Source: Muscardinus avellanarius
Lineage: Eukaryota > Chordata > Mammalia > Rodentia > Gliridae
DNA length: 64,000 nt
Assembly: GCA_963383645.1 (NCBI GenBank)
Contig: OY726574.1
Coordinates: 59,332,394-59,396,393 of the forward strand
Reading direction: 5' to 3'
Made by a program: the position numbers and the translations under genes. Every line of letters begins with the position of its first letter. Positions within the stretch are counted from its first letter, which is position 1. A model generated the notes under the pieces. The model was not told the DNA's origin. It did not search any database and saw only the letters and a list, made by a program, of their open reading frames with translations. Positions 9,600 through 20,900 of the stretch are shown piece after piece.

Positions 9600-10771
9600 G
9601 CGATGTCTTATTTATTTCTTTTTACCATATCTGCTTTCTTTATTTTTACCTTCCTTTTTAGCTGACACAGCCCTAGAATCTCCTGTCACATCTCTTTTGC
9701 TGTTCTTACACTCTGCCGCTAAAGTAATTCTGGATGTTAAGTGTAAAAGCATACAACCCCACAAAAATAACCAAGAGAAGGCAGAACACATGCACATCTG
9801 GTCTGCTGCATTGCAAGCTGTAAAAAGTTGCTTTCTCTCCAGTCCTAGACCTCCGCTGAGTGGCTGGGAAATAAACAAGTGTGAATCTTAGTGTTGGATA
9901 CAGCAGAAACATTTTCAAAATGTAATTAGAGGATGTTATTAAAAATATGAAATAAAATGGTCAGGCTAAAACTCAAGGCCTTGTTTATATAAAACAAAAC
10001 AAAACCATTCCAGGATATAACTCTAAGTTTACTAACTGTTGAGGCTATCCAAACTGTTTCATTTAAGACTCCCATTACACCACTAGAAAATAGAATCAAA
10101 ATCCATTTACTACAGGCAACAGTAACAATTACAACCTAAAATTGAATCTAGCCACATAAGTGATATAATTTTACCATATATAAATGAATTTGTGGAGAAA
10201 TAAAGAAATGATTAATGTTTCTATGATCCCAATTATGTGAGTGAGCTGAACCATGAAAACACTTTATGAAATGTAAACGTTTTTATTTTGCAATCGGAAA
10301 GGAGTGCATTCTGCTAATTTTTGTCCTTTTTAAAAAAAAACATATTATTTTTTAACCGAATGCTTACACTAGGTGGAGCCCCTTGTCCAAAATTTGAAGT
10401 GATTTTTAAAAGAAAAAAAAATTAAAAGAGAAAATAAGAAGGTATTCATTTTTTCCTTTTTAAATATATCCTTCAAATCTACATTACTACCAGAGCTTTT
10501 TTTTCTTTTTTCTTCTAATCATTGCAGCCATTAAAATGAACACAGTATCATTAACATTTACTGCCCTGAAACACTAGTTAGAAAGTGGCTGCTGAGCGGG
10601 GCCCAGGACTGGAAGGCTTTGGATTCCAATACAAACACCATGTTTAATTTCCAGAGAAATAGAGGGCCCAGGGCCCCTCTGGACCTTGTAAAAATATTTT
10701 AACAATGTTAATGCTCTCCTGTGTCTAAAGTCAGATAATTCTTGCCATTCCAGTTAGAGAAACCTTGTTGT
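9600..10771. other. SINE-free block, candidate conserved noncoding DNA (10200-10770)
   Basis: No SINE over 1.17 kb in a window that otherwise averages about one per kilobase. 10200-10770 is rich in homeodomain-type cores (TAATCATTG, CATTAACATT, TTAATTTCC) and lacks repeat signatures. This compositional impression needs cross-species alignment. No coding frame. Confidence 0.4.
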
Positions 10772-10906
10772 CCGCAGGTTCGGAGCCAGCCTCGCTGGCT
10801 TAAGAGACAGTTCCAAGTAAACTATAAAAAATTAAAAAAAAAATAGGTCTGGGAGTAGAGCCCGGAGGTAGAAGGGTTTCCAGGAACCCCAGTACCACAC
10901 ACAAAA
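10772..10906 (+). mobile_element. 5'-truncated B1-dID SINE
   Basis: It begins in mid-B1 at CCGCAGGTTCGGAGCCAGCC and continues through GGTCTGGGAGTAGAGCCC to CCCCAGTACC. This is the same subfamily as the copies at 4465 and 13611. Confidence 0.88.
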
Positions 10907-10945
10907 ACCAAACCAAACCAAACCAAACCAAAACAAACAAACACC
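10905..10945. repeat. (AAACC)n SINE tail array
   Basis: About five AAACC units, then AAAAC variants, following the SINE. Confidence 0.9.
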
Positions 10946-10949
10946 AAAA

Positions 10950-11966
10950 ACACGGGCTCTTAAAAAATTAGGGCGCTATCAAAAGGCAAAGTATCCCAGA
11001 CACGTTCAAACCTCTATATTTTCCATGATGTGGAACTACAGGGCAGCCTTAACCAGGCATTTCAGGATGTCTGCGGGGAGGGAGGGCTCCTGAGCTAAGC
11101 AAAGCAGGGCTCTATTATGCATCAGTGGGACTTGCGGTTAAAAATAGGCTCTCACTCGACTTTCTGGAGCTCCACAGTGGGCTCCTGCTAGAGAAGATAA
11201 GACTTCAGAGATAATGCTCCAAACTTGATGGCTCCTGCCCCAGGAGGACGCCACCCACACCCGCTGCCTGTGCTCTGGGCGCCTCTCAGCCCAGCACACC
11301 GGGCTCTGCAGGCAAAGTTCAGCGCAGCAGCCCCGGGTTTGCTCAACCCTCCTCTTTTGCTGACATGGCCCCGTGGACCTGGCAGTTCACGAGGCCATAA
11401 AATGTTGCGAATTCATTTTATTTTCCTTCGTCTTCTGATTTCTACCAAATCTTGAGCCCGACAAGACATAGTTCTGCTGACGGCTGGATTATGTGGCAGA
11501 GCCACCTTTGAACACGTGTGATCGTTGACCTCACAGAAATTCCTCCGGGAAAGTCCAAGCAGTCCGATGGGTCCGGGGTCAGAGAGGCGTGAAGGCAGCG
11601 AGACGTATCCCAAAAATTCTGTTCTGTGCATAACTCGGCATTTATGTCAAGTTAAAACAAAGCAACAAAGAGAAATCCCATTTTCTTGGATGTCTGCCTC
11701 ATAATTTCCATGCGTATGCTGATTTTTTTCCTCCTTTGTACACTGATTACTAGATCAAATGGTAAGTTTGCTACCATAACTGATTTGTAGAAACAAGACT
11801 GACAGGAATAAACAAAATAGCTCTGTGGAGTGGCTAATCTTCTTTGATGACAGTGGTGGTTTGTTTTTTTTAATAAAAAGAGAAGAAACTCCTATATACG
11901 AGCTGTGGCATTGGTCTCTCAAGCCATTTATTGGCTAAAATAAAGACAGTGAATTGGAAAAATTAT
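10950..11966. other. SINE-free sequence, no gene seen
   Basis: It includes a MEF2-like TTAAAAATAG near 11138 and a CpG-containing stretch at 11225-11450. ORFs at 11225-11455 and 11413-11631 overlap on opposite strands and look like chance. Confidence 0.4.
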
Positions 11967-11967
11967 T

Positions 11968-12148
11968 TAAAAATCCCAGCATTTGGGAGGCTGAGACAGG
12001 GGGATCGCAGTTCGTGGACAGCCTCAGCTATTTAGTGAGGCCCTTTGCAACTCACTGAGACCCTGTTTCAAAATAAAGAATAAAAAATAATAGGGCTGGG
12101 GTTGTAGCTCAGAGGTAGAATGCTCCTGGGTTCCATCCCCAGTACCGC
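11968..12148 (+). mobile_element. 5'-truncated B1-dID SINE
   Basis: Starts at AATCCCAGCATTTGGGAGGC without the first 30 bases. It keeps TTCAAAATAAAGAATAAAA and GGCTGGGGTTGTAGCTCAG. Confidence 0.92.
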
Positions 12149-12153
12149 AAAAA

Positions 12154-12184
<31 letters not shown>

Positions 12185-12185
12185 A
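12149..12185. repeat. (AAAT)n SINE tail
   Basis: About nine AAAT units directly after the dID half. Confidence 0.95.
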
Positions 12186-12189
12186 ATCC

Positions 12190-12657
12190 ATAGTTGTCTC
12201 AATACCTTTAAGACTGACAGAAGTCATTAAGATATGCATAATTTAATACCAAGTTTTCATATTGATAGTAAAACAATTTGGCCTGCAATATACTGGAGTT
12301 TTCCAATTCTTTTTCTTAAATGGGGAGGGCGGCCAAGCAGTATGTTCCCTAGCACTGACAATCCCAATCATACATTCCCCTAAACACTGCAACTTCTCCA
12401 CCCACTGCAGTACTGTAGCCGGTATCAGTAAGATAATAAACCCTTAAAAGTTACATCAAGTAATTTCCCTGAAAGATAAGAGAAAGACAGCCTGTCACGA
12501 CTGCTTCCAACACCCTCCGAGAAAGATGGTCAAATCCATTTGGAAGGATCCATGCAGATTCTAGGAATTTACACTCCCACTGTCCCTCCCTCCTCTATCC
12601 TCAGGGTGACGTTTCCAAAGAGGAGGACAGGTAACTGCAGCTTTTTTCTTTTTAAAA
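12190..12657. other. unannotated sequence
   Basis: No recognised gene or repeat. Confidence 0.45.
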
Positions 12658-12832
12658 ATATTTTATTTTATTTTATTTTTTATTTTTTAATTTATTTTTA
12701 TTGGTGCATTGTAATCATACATCACATTGGAACACAAGACTTGAGAGGACATACAAGCACACATCATCCAATTAGCCCTCATCCAGCCCCCATCCCATTC
12801 CCTCCCCCTCCCTCGAACCCACATAACTGCAG
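12658..12832 (-). mobile_element. L1 3' end (rodent/sciurid type)
   Basis: Starting from the T-rich tail at 12658, the segment ATTGGTGCATTGTAATCATA...CATCCAATTAGCCCTCATCC is the reverse complement of the 3' UTR also present on the plus strand at 15770-15905. It is a 5'-truncated insertion. Confidence 0.85.
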
Positions 12833-12839
12833 CTTTTAA

Positions 12840-13300
12840 AGATAAGATTGCAGGGCTGACAGGGAATTGGTGGCTGAAGAAAGCTAGAGCCTAAAATAGA
12901 TTTTAAAATAAATTCCTCCCGCTAATCGGCTCACTTTCTAAGTGGCAGGAAGGGAAGAACTTGATGAATCAATTGTTTTTCATTGTGCTGACACCCAGTA
13001 TTGGTCCTGCGAACAATTTCTTTCTAAGCAAAGTAATGTTTAACTATGTTCTTATCATCAACACTGCCTCCTAAGCATAATTTAGAACTTTGCTATTGTA
13101 ATTCGGGATGCTTCGGGGCTTTCTTTTCAAGAAAGCTTTGAGAAGAGAGAGTCATAATGTCTTATTCATCAGCACTGCCATTATCTGAACAATAATTAAA
13201 GATAAGGTAGGAAAACCATAGGAAGTATATATTCACAGAAACCATTGAAAGGAACGGAGCCATCTCGAAGGGGAGAGAAAGTGACGAAGACACTGTCCCA
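12840..13300. other. repeat-free candidate enhancer
   Basis: Dense in developmental-type motifs: AAAGATAAG (GATA) at the left edge and again near 13199, TGATGAATCAATTG, AACAATTT, CTTATCATC, CAATAATTAAAGATAA. There is no coding frame and no SINE. Function is inferred only from motif density and repeat depletion. Confidence 0.4.
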
Positions 13301-13303
13301 GAG

Positions 13304-13600
13304 GTGGTGAGGAAGAGCCGAGTCTCCTCCACCCTGGCATCAGCTGAGAGTCGTCCCAGATGGGCCCAGGGCCAGGGAGGCCCAGGGAGTGACAGCAGAG
13401 GCCCAGGACTGATCAGGCAGACGGGAGCCCGGGCCTGGGGGCTCAGCGGAGCCCCACACGTGGGGACCTCGTTCTCCCACAGGAGCTGGAACCAAGTGAG
13501 GCTGAAGAGGAAGGGGTTTTAATCTCACTGTTGACTCTGGGTTTGTCAGGATCCTGTACCCCTCCTTCCAGAACACCGAGGCTATTGTTGCAGGAGTTAT
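13304..13600. other. GC-rich unannotated sequence
   Basis: Overlapping open frames exist on both strands (13304-13522 plus, 13340-13624 minus), but none has splice borders or recognised protein similarity. Confidence 0.4.
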
Positions 13601-13610
13601 AAAAGGTGAA

Positions 13611-13800
13611 TGAGGGTGGCGCACGCTTGTAATCCCCGCGCTTGGGAGGCGGAGACAAGAGGATGGCGCAGGTTCGAAGCCAGCCTCGCTGGCCTAAGAG
13701 ACCCTGTTTCCAAATAAAAATATAAAAAATAGGTGTCTGGGAGTATAGCCTAGAGGTAGAAGGGTTTCCAGGAACCCCAGTACCATCAAGAAAAAAAAGG
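13611..13800 (+). mobile_element. B1-dID SINE (CGCGCTTGGGAGG subfamily)
   Basis: GTGGCGCACGCTTGTAATCC, GAAGCCAGCCTCGCTGGCC, then GTCTGGGAGTATAGCC and AGGGTTTCCAGGAACC. The first bases of the head are missing. Confidence 0.92.
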
Positions 13801-14139
13801 GGGAGAATGAGGTTTGGGGTAGAAAAAACTAAAAGCTAACACTTTCTGAAGGTAACACTTCTGCTGACATTACATGCATGTGTGAGAATACCAATCCAAC
13901 CTCAATATCACGAAGGGGGAGGGGGAAGGAGGGGCTGGTGGAAGGCCCCCCATGTTCTCTGTGCATGTATGCCACCATCACCATGAACCACACTATAATT
14001 CACCAATACCTGGGTTCCATCGCCAGCACCACACACACACAAAAAAATAGTATGAACAAGAAAAAGAAAAAGAAAGGGTCAAACTGAGGTCTCTAAAATT
14101 TCAAAACTTAGATCATATGACATCTTATTCCAGAGTGTG

Positions 14140-14141
<2 letters not shown>

Positions 14142-14188
<47 letters not shown>
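14142..14188. repeat. (CA)n microsatellite
   Basis: About 23 CA units, next to the minus-strand SINE that begins at 14228. Confidence 0.95.
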
Positions 14189-14227
14189 CACTGTCCTCTC
14201 TGCCAAGTCTTATTTAATATATCCTGT

Positions 14228-14628
14228 GGTGGGGGGTACTGGAGATTAAACCCAGCCCAGAGGAATTCTACCTCTGAGCTACATCCCAGTCCTGATATAT
14301 ATATATATTTTGCAGTAGTGGGGATGGAACCCAGGGAATTCTACCTCTAAGCTACACCCCCAGCCCTATTTTTTATACTTTATTTTGAAACAGGGTCTCA
14401 CTGAGTTGCAGAGGGCCTCACTAAGTAGCTGAGGCTGTCCACAAACTGTGATGCTCCTGTCTCAGCCTCCCGAATGCTGGGATGATGAGCCTGCGCCACC
14501 AGGCCCAGCTATTTGTATTTTGAAATGGGTTCTCACTAAGTTGCTGAGGTTGGTCTCAAACTTACGGTCCTCCTGTCTCCATCCTCCCATGTACTAGGGT
14601 GACCAGCATGTGCCATCAGGACCAGCAC
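14228..14628 (-). mobile_element. older B1-dID SINE split by a younger one
   Basis: The dID half is at 14228-14296 and the B1 half at 14510-14628 (TTTGAAATGGGTTCTCACTA ... CATGTGCCATCAGGACCAGC). Between them lies a complete younger copy. The older copy is clearly more diverged. Confidence 0.85.
14310..14508 (-). mobile_element. younger B1-dID SINE nested in an older copy
   Basis: AGTAGTGGGGATGGAACCCA through CTGCGCCACCAGGCCCAGC, close to the youngest consensus in the window. Confidence 0.92.
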
Positions 14629-14639
14629 ATCCTTTCTTT

Positions 14640-15118
14640 GGTATAGTCTGCTTTTATGAATACTAGACTCATTGTTTAATTTTGTTTAGTTTTATGATCA
14701 TTTGTTGAATAATGTTCCCACCTGCAATGGTTTGAAATCTTCTTATCTCCCAGGTCATTGTATGCTTCTTTTCTTTGATGGCCGCATAACATGTGGGGTC
14801 GTCAATACATGTTTATAGAGTGAGTAGCCAGAGTTTTGATACTAAGAATAGTTAAGAACTACGTATTTACTCTTTGTGGGGCCGACAGGCGGGGGTCTTT
14901 AAAAAGCCTGTCTTCAGAGAGAAACCCATTCTATTGAAACCACTTCTATTAAAATAAAAATTGCCGAGCTTTTCATTTTTCTTATCCCCGATGTCCTAGA
15001 TCCACAGGCACCTTGCTCTTCTCTAATCAATTTCACTAAAAGTTAAGCCTGAATGGTGGCCACAGTAACACCCCGCCCACATCCTCTTACACAATGAAGG
15101 CTTTTATAATTTTCCAGT
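14640..15118. other. unannotated sequence
   Basis: AT-rich with no gene signal. Part of 14690-14830 may be an ancient repeat remnant, but I cannot assign it. Confidence 0.4.
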
Positions 15119-15120
15119 TG

Positions 15121-15290
15121 CAGGCTGGCGTGGTGGCTCACGCTTGTAACCCCAGTACTTGGGAGGCTGAGACAGGAGGATCGCAGGTTCACGGTCAGCC
15201 TCAGTTACATAGTGAGGCCCTCTGCAACTTAGTGACACCCCGATTCAAAATAAAGAATAAAAAAATGGGGCTGGGGGTGAAGCTTAGGGA
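15121..15290 (+). mobile_element. B1-dID SINE, dID half cut short
   Basis: B1 half complete (GCAGGCTGGCGTGGTGGCTC to TTCAAAATAAAGAATAAAA). The dID half stops at GGCTGGGGGTGAAGCTTAGG where L1 sequence follows. Confidence 0.88.
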
Positions 15291-15317
15291 GACCATGTTT
15301 CAAAAAGAATTAAAGCA

Positions 15318-15535
15318 GTGCCTGGATTTGTTTCTGAGTCTTATATTCTGCTCCATTGGTCTATGTATCTGTTGTTGTGCCAGTGCCATGCTGTTTTTAT
15401 TACAATGGCTTTGTAGTATAGTTTAAAGTCAGGGATCGTAATTCCTCCTGCATGGTTTTTGTTGCTGAGAACTACTTCGGCTATTTTTTTTTTTTTTGTT
15501 CGAAATGAATTTAAGGACTAATTATTCTATGTCTG
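15318..15535 (-). mobile_element. L1 ORF2 fragment, inverted 5' part of an L1 insertion
   Basis: On the plus strand this reads CTCCATTGGTCTATGTATCT, CCAGTGCCATGCTGTTTTTA and TTTGTAGTATAGTTTAAAGT, a well-known antisense L1 ORF2 segment. It abuts L1 3' UTR sequence in the opposite orientation. Confidence 0.8.
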
Positions 15536-15915
15536 TGAGGAATGATCTTGGGCATTATGCTAAGTGAGATTGGTCAGTCACAAAAAAGAAGAAATCGGAT
15601 GCTTTCCCTAAGATGCGAAAGCTAAGGAGAAATGGGTAACAGGAGGAACTCTAGATGAAGAAGGAGATTCTACAGAGAAGCAAATAAGGAGACCTAACTG
15701 AGGGGATGGGAGGGGGGAGAGGAAACTCTCTAAAGCACATGCTGTACTTAAACAAACATATCAAAGTCAATCACTAAGCCAAGCATGGGAAGGAGGGATG
15801 GGGAGGGAATGGGGTGGGGATCAGGTAAGGGCTAATTGGATGATGTGTGCATGTATGTATCCAGTAGTCTTTTATCCCATTAAGATGTATGACTACAATC
15901 ACCAATTAAAAAAAA
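15536..15915 (+). mobile_element. L1 3' end, sense part of the same insertion
   Basis: GCTAAGTGAGATTGGTCAGT (ORF2 3' end), then a G-rich 3' UTR (GGGAGGGGGGAGAGGAAACT) and CTAATTGGATGATGTGTGCA, ending in an A-rich tail. Together with 15318-15535 it has the inverted-5'-end structure expected from twin priming. Confidence 0.82.
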
Positions 15916-15934
15916 TTTTTAAAGACTTTAAAAA

Positions 15935-15998
15935 AAGTAGGCAGGGAGTGTAGCTTAGAGGTAGAATGCTCCCGGGTTCAATTCTCAGTAACGCCAAA
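15935..15998 (+). mobile_element. dID half, displaced
   Basis: GGCAGGGAGTGTAGCTTAGA through CTCAGTAACGCC. This is either the remainder of the SINE broken by the L1 or a separate partial copy. Confidence 0.75.
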
Positions 15999-16057
15999 AA
16001 ACCAAAACCAAAACAAAAAAACACAAAAAACACATTAAAAAACATAAAAATTGCATA

Positions 16058-16270
16058 GATACCAGGAGTGGTGGCGCACGCTTGTCATCCCAGCATTTGG
16101 GAGGCTGATACAGGAGGAGCACGATTCGAGGACAGCCTCATCTAATTAGTGAGGCCCTTTGAGGCTCATTGAGACCCTGTTTCAAAATAAAGAATTAAAA
16201 AATTAGGGTTGGAGGTATAGCTCAGCGGTAAAATGCCTCTGAGTTCCATCCTCAGTACTGAAAAAAAAAA
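16058..16270 (+). mobile_element. B1-dID SINE
   Basis: CAGGAGTGGTGGCGCACGCT to CATCCTCAGTACTG with an A tail. Confidence 0.92.
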
Positions 16271-16274
16271 TTGC

Positions 16275-17700
16275 ACGAAGTGAATAGTTAAATAATTACA
16301 ACACAGAAGCGTTATAGAAATTCCTGGTGACCCGAATTAACCGTATGTATACCAAGGACCATTAGGCAATGGGACAGAAAGCAGTGATGAAAACACAATC
16401 CTCGGTACTGAGCTAGCCCTGATGCTGGTCACATTTCCCCCACCCCACCTCCACACACGTACACGCAAGAAATGATACAGGATAAAAGTGAACGTCCACA
16501 ATCTTGCTCTGGCGGCAAGCTTAAAGCCAGCCTATTTTTACTTAAGGCATTTTTTAAGCTTCGCGCCCACTTTTTTTATCAGCAACACATTCCCTGTGAC
16601 ACCCACACTCACGATGGATCCTCACTGGGCCGTTTCAGTACTGTGATGGAAAAGTCCTACCCGAAGCACCAGGGAGCCCCTTGATCACGAAGCAAGAGAG
16701 AGGTACGGGGAGATTGAGAGCTTGGAAACATCTCTCTGGAGTCAGGGAGAAGATGGGATAAGGACGGGAGGATGGCTCTAGTGAGCTGTCACAAAACCCA
16801 GGGAAGACAAGCGAGGGTCTTCCCAGAGTCGGTGACGTGGAAGCATCAGAATTCTGGCCGAGCACTTCCAAAGCTTGGCCCTATTAATTTCTCCACTTGC
16901 CAGTGGAGTTCCTTGAAAGGCGCAGGGCAGGCTGCGGACCAAGATCAATGCCCGCTCTCCACGTCTCCCTGACCTGGAGAAGGGCCGCATTGCCCCGACC
17001 AATAAAGCAGAAAATTAGCCTCTAAAGAAGGACTCCCGGCCAGAGTTAGGAGTTCCAACACCCAAGAACGAGAGTCAAAAATCTAAACGGGATTTGCACA
17101 AACAAGGTGCCTCTGAATTTAGAGAAAGAACTAGATGCTATTGATTTTTCCTCCTAAACTACTATTAGTTCTATTAAAATGTGATTATGCTGTCAGATAA
17201 AAAGATGCCTATTTATCTCGAGACAGAATGCACTTTGCAGGACAAAGCACTCTCTTGACACGTCTTTTCCTGTAATTGTCCTTTTCTACCACCGTGAGAG
17301 GTCACGTGTGCTTCGTGAAAGAGCTTTACATAAGTGCCAGATAAAAGGCAAACGCAAATAGAACCGAGGCCGTGTCACCGGGATGCACCCAGGGTCTACC
17401 TTCGGAGGCACAGATGGAGCTAAAGGTTTGCTAGGTGACAGTGTATGAATATGATTATGTAATTCAGCTGCTGTGATTACAACCGCGCCCTTCCATTCAC
17501 TGTTTCGGGGCGGCCTGGGGCAGGTTAAGCAGAGCCTTGTCTGCCCAGCCAGAAACTAAGATGGTGAAAGTTTCCGGAGCATCAGGCACTGTGAACACTC
17601 AATGCGACCCACGTGAGGGCCATAGCCCAGAGCCTCGTACAGAGGAATGATCTTGTGGCAACGAGAAGGTGAGCTGTGTCCGCATGGTGAGCCCACCAGG
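16275..17700. other. SINE-free block; candidate regulatory core 17130-17520
   Basis: 1.4 kb without SINEs. 17130-17520 contains GATA-like CAGATAAAA twice, TCACGTG, TTACATAAG, ATTATGTAATTCAGCTGCTG and a CpG-containing tail, with no coding frame. Opposed ORFs at 16635-17002 show no domain that I recognise. Confidence 0.4.
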
Positions 17701-17707
17701 GGCCAGT

Positions 17708-17733
17708 TTTATTTATTTATTTATTTATAATTT
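17708..17733. repeat. (TTTA)n microsatellite
   Basis: About five TTTA units. Confidence 0.9.
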
Positions 17734-17761
17734 CTGTATTTATTTTTAAGAAAGTTATCCC

Positions 17762-17950
17762 AGTTGGGCATGGTGGTGCACACCTGTAATCCCAAAACTT
17801 TGGAGGCCGAGACAAGAGGATTTCAGTTTCGAGGTCGGCCAGCCTCAGAAGTTTAGTGAGACCCTGTTTCAAGAGGAAAAATAAAAAGGGGCTAGGGTGT
17901 AGCTCAGAGGTAGAAATGCCCCTGGGTTCAATCTCCAGTACTAAAAAAGA
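17762..17950 (+). mobile_element. B1-dID SINE
   Basis: GTTGGGCATGGTGGTGCACA, TTTCAAGAGGAAAAATAAAA, GGGTTCAATCTCCAGTACT. Confidence 0.87.
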
Positions 17951-17984
17951 AAAATAAAGGGAAAGAAAAAAAAAAAAAAAAGAT

Positions 17985-20900
17985 CTGTTCTTGCCCCAGC
18001 TAGTGACTCTTTGGGTGGCGTACTAAGCCTCTTTTTTCTTATTATATAGAACAAGATCAGACAACCCTAAATAACCTCCAGAACCAAAGAGTCCTGGTTG
18101 GAGGAGGCTGGAGAGGGAGCAGATGAAGCAGAGGCCTGCACCAGGCCACAGAAATGGGGGAGGGCCGCACAGTCAGACCCCTCCCTACCCTGCTGCTGCT
18201 TGGCTATTTTTAGAATCAGAGATTTCTGAGCACTTCCTGAGTAGTTCACAAATAAAGTATAATCTTCAGAAGCACTCAAGGCCCCAGCCAGATGGGGAAT
18301 TCGCAAGATCTGGCTGGTGCTCGATTCAAAGGCAGTAGGCTCTGGCTACCAATTAATACCGGAAAAGAGAATGAGGTTCCGGGAGTGAGGGTCCACTTGG
18401 TTAATTTCCTGTGAGGAGAGGCAAGATGGGAAATGGTAAAGGAATGCACACCGTGAATCCCCCAAAGAGATATTTTGATGTGGAACTGAAGAATCATAAG
18501 AGAATGCAATAGTCAAAACAGCTAATTAGATGGTAATTGTGTCAAATCAACCACTCGCAGCTCAACAGATTAAACCCTAACAACTTATATTCCTCAGCAT
18601 ATTTATGGGTAACTAAATCATCTAAGATCAAGATTCCCAAATTACTTACCCCAGAATAGAAACTCTTACAAACATCAATGCCAAGCTGCATGCCAACCTT
18701 CAGTATAATTTTAGAAATTTCAGAAAGAGAAGATTGTAACCTCAAACGTGTTTGCTCCCAGCAATTGAGATTCTGCCACCTCAGCTGGCTGAGGAAGTGA
18801 CGTAGCAGTTTGGAAACTCAGGGAGGGCTTTGTCTCCACTGACTTCCTTGGTTAATCCGCCACGCTAAGTCCTTTAAGGAAAAGTAGAGACGATATTGGC
18901 CCAGCCTAGTTCATAATACCAAGCCCCACCAAGGCTTTTCCTGGAATCTTGCTTCCTTTATCCTTGAGAACTAGGAAAAGATGTATTTTAAATTACTTAT
19001 GGTTTTAGCCAAAACCCGTGTCTTGTCTGGCCTGCATTCCATAGCAAGAAATCCACAGCGAAACAGTTCCAATAGTGATGCGTCCATCCAAGAAGGTATC
19101 ACCGCCGATCTCACTAGCTTGCACAGGGAGGGAGCAGGGAAATACCGCAAGCGCTGTGTGCGTGTATAGGGGTACATTGTGAACCTCACTACGATGGACA
19201 ATTGCAAGCACTAATAATATACATTAAAATAATATATAAATTATAAAGAGAATACCATATGGCCATGTTCTTGATTAATATCATATTGATACTCTACAAA
19301 ATCGTGTATTTCATGATACAGATATGTAATTTCCCAGCAGTCCACAGCTGTGGACCAACAGAGGACGCTAGTGAGCGGCCGTCAGAGAGGTGAGGTGCAT
19401 CACTATTGGTCAGTTTGGGAAGAAAGTTAGAGTTTAATATTTAGAAGTTTTGCTACATCATCTGCTAAGAGTGAACTGAGCAGTGAAGTCATGACAGGGT
19501 AGAGCGCTTTGAATATAAACACATTAACTATGTACCATTTCCAATGGGTTTATATCAGAAATAATGCACCACAAAATAAACATCACAGGAATAAACACAT
19601 TTGTATCTTTATCTGCCATAGATGGTAAATATGTATAAAGATTTGAGGAGCATGGCATATAGAAACCACTGAATAAGAGTCTTAAAATTTTCAACATAAA
19701 GCTAATCAACTAATTTTTCCTAAGGAACTATCATTAAAGATGCTATCAGCCCAAAAGAAAACCAACAAGATAGATCCTAGTGGCAACTTTGTCCATGAAT
19801 GTGACCATGTTTGGTTTATTTAGGTGCTACTAACAGTATATATACAGCAAGACTTTCCCTCTCTACGGCAGGAGGCTGAACTCCAAAGTAGTTACTTTTG
19901 TATTCAAAACCTGCAATCCACAGCAAGAAATCCAAAAGGAAGCAATACAAATACGCATTGTGCACAGAGCCATACATGGAGGAGATAGACGCTAAAGGTA
20001 TTTTCCCACCATACAATTTCACTTGACATCTTTCTTCTTCCACAAAGAGAGAAATCAGCACCTTAAATCTTAATTTCAGGACTCACCCCCGTCATCCATG
20101 TCCCAATGTCCAAAGGTAATCGTTGTTTCCAGGTGATGGGCAGAGTCACATTCCATATTCCAAGAGGCAGGGAGACAGGTAGATGAACCCAAAAAAAGAA
20201 GAAAAACATAGTTTAGAAATGGCTCAACAACAGGCGGTGGTTAACTCTACGCAAAGTGTGATAGTAACGGTTCCCTCTTCCTAGAAACCACACCACTGCC
20301 AAGACATCGTGAGCTGAGGAGAATGTTTCTGTTAAAAACAAGGTAGACCATTCAGCCGAAGTACAGAGGGATCGCTAGCTGGCATTTTCATTTAACAGTT
20401 GCAAGTAGAATACACACCCAAACCCCGCTTGAGTATACAATAGATGTTTCCAGAAAAGTAATAGGGAAGAGTTGTATGAACATATAGGGACACGAAAATA
20501 ATTAAGGCAAGTCTGCACTAGAATCGGAGGGGGCGGCTAAAGGTAAAGGCTTAGGTCCCCTCCATATAATAACCCAAAACCCAGGAAAATGACTCACACA
20601 TCCCAGTAAGCTTGACTAACGCAATTCTAATTACACATTCTCAAAGAATATAAATTATAACCCAGTTCATATGTGCTGCAGGTCAGAGCCGTGAGACAGA
20701 ATGTGAATTCCCTCAAAGAAAGGAGTTATTATTTTTATAGAAGCAAAGGGAAAAATTAACATGACATTAAATTTCTAGAATACATTGTTTTCCAGTCCCA
20801 TAAGCCACAATAGCTGCTCCATCAGGGAAGACATTTCATTTCACAGCGTAAAATCACAGAAAACATGTTTCCAAGTAGAATGCGCCTTCCAGACAGAGGC

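Noticed and set aside
18990..20060. Short similarity around GCAAGAAATCCA at 19044 and 19924
   Set aside because: Only a few short blocks agree; I could not extend it into a convincing repeat pair by eye.
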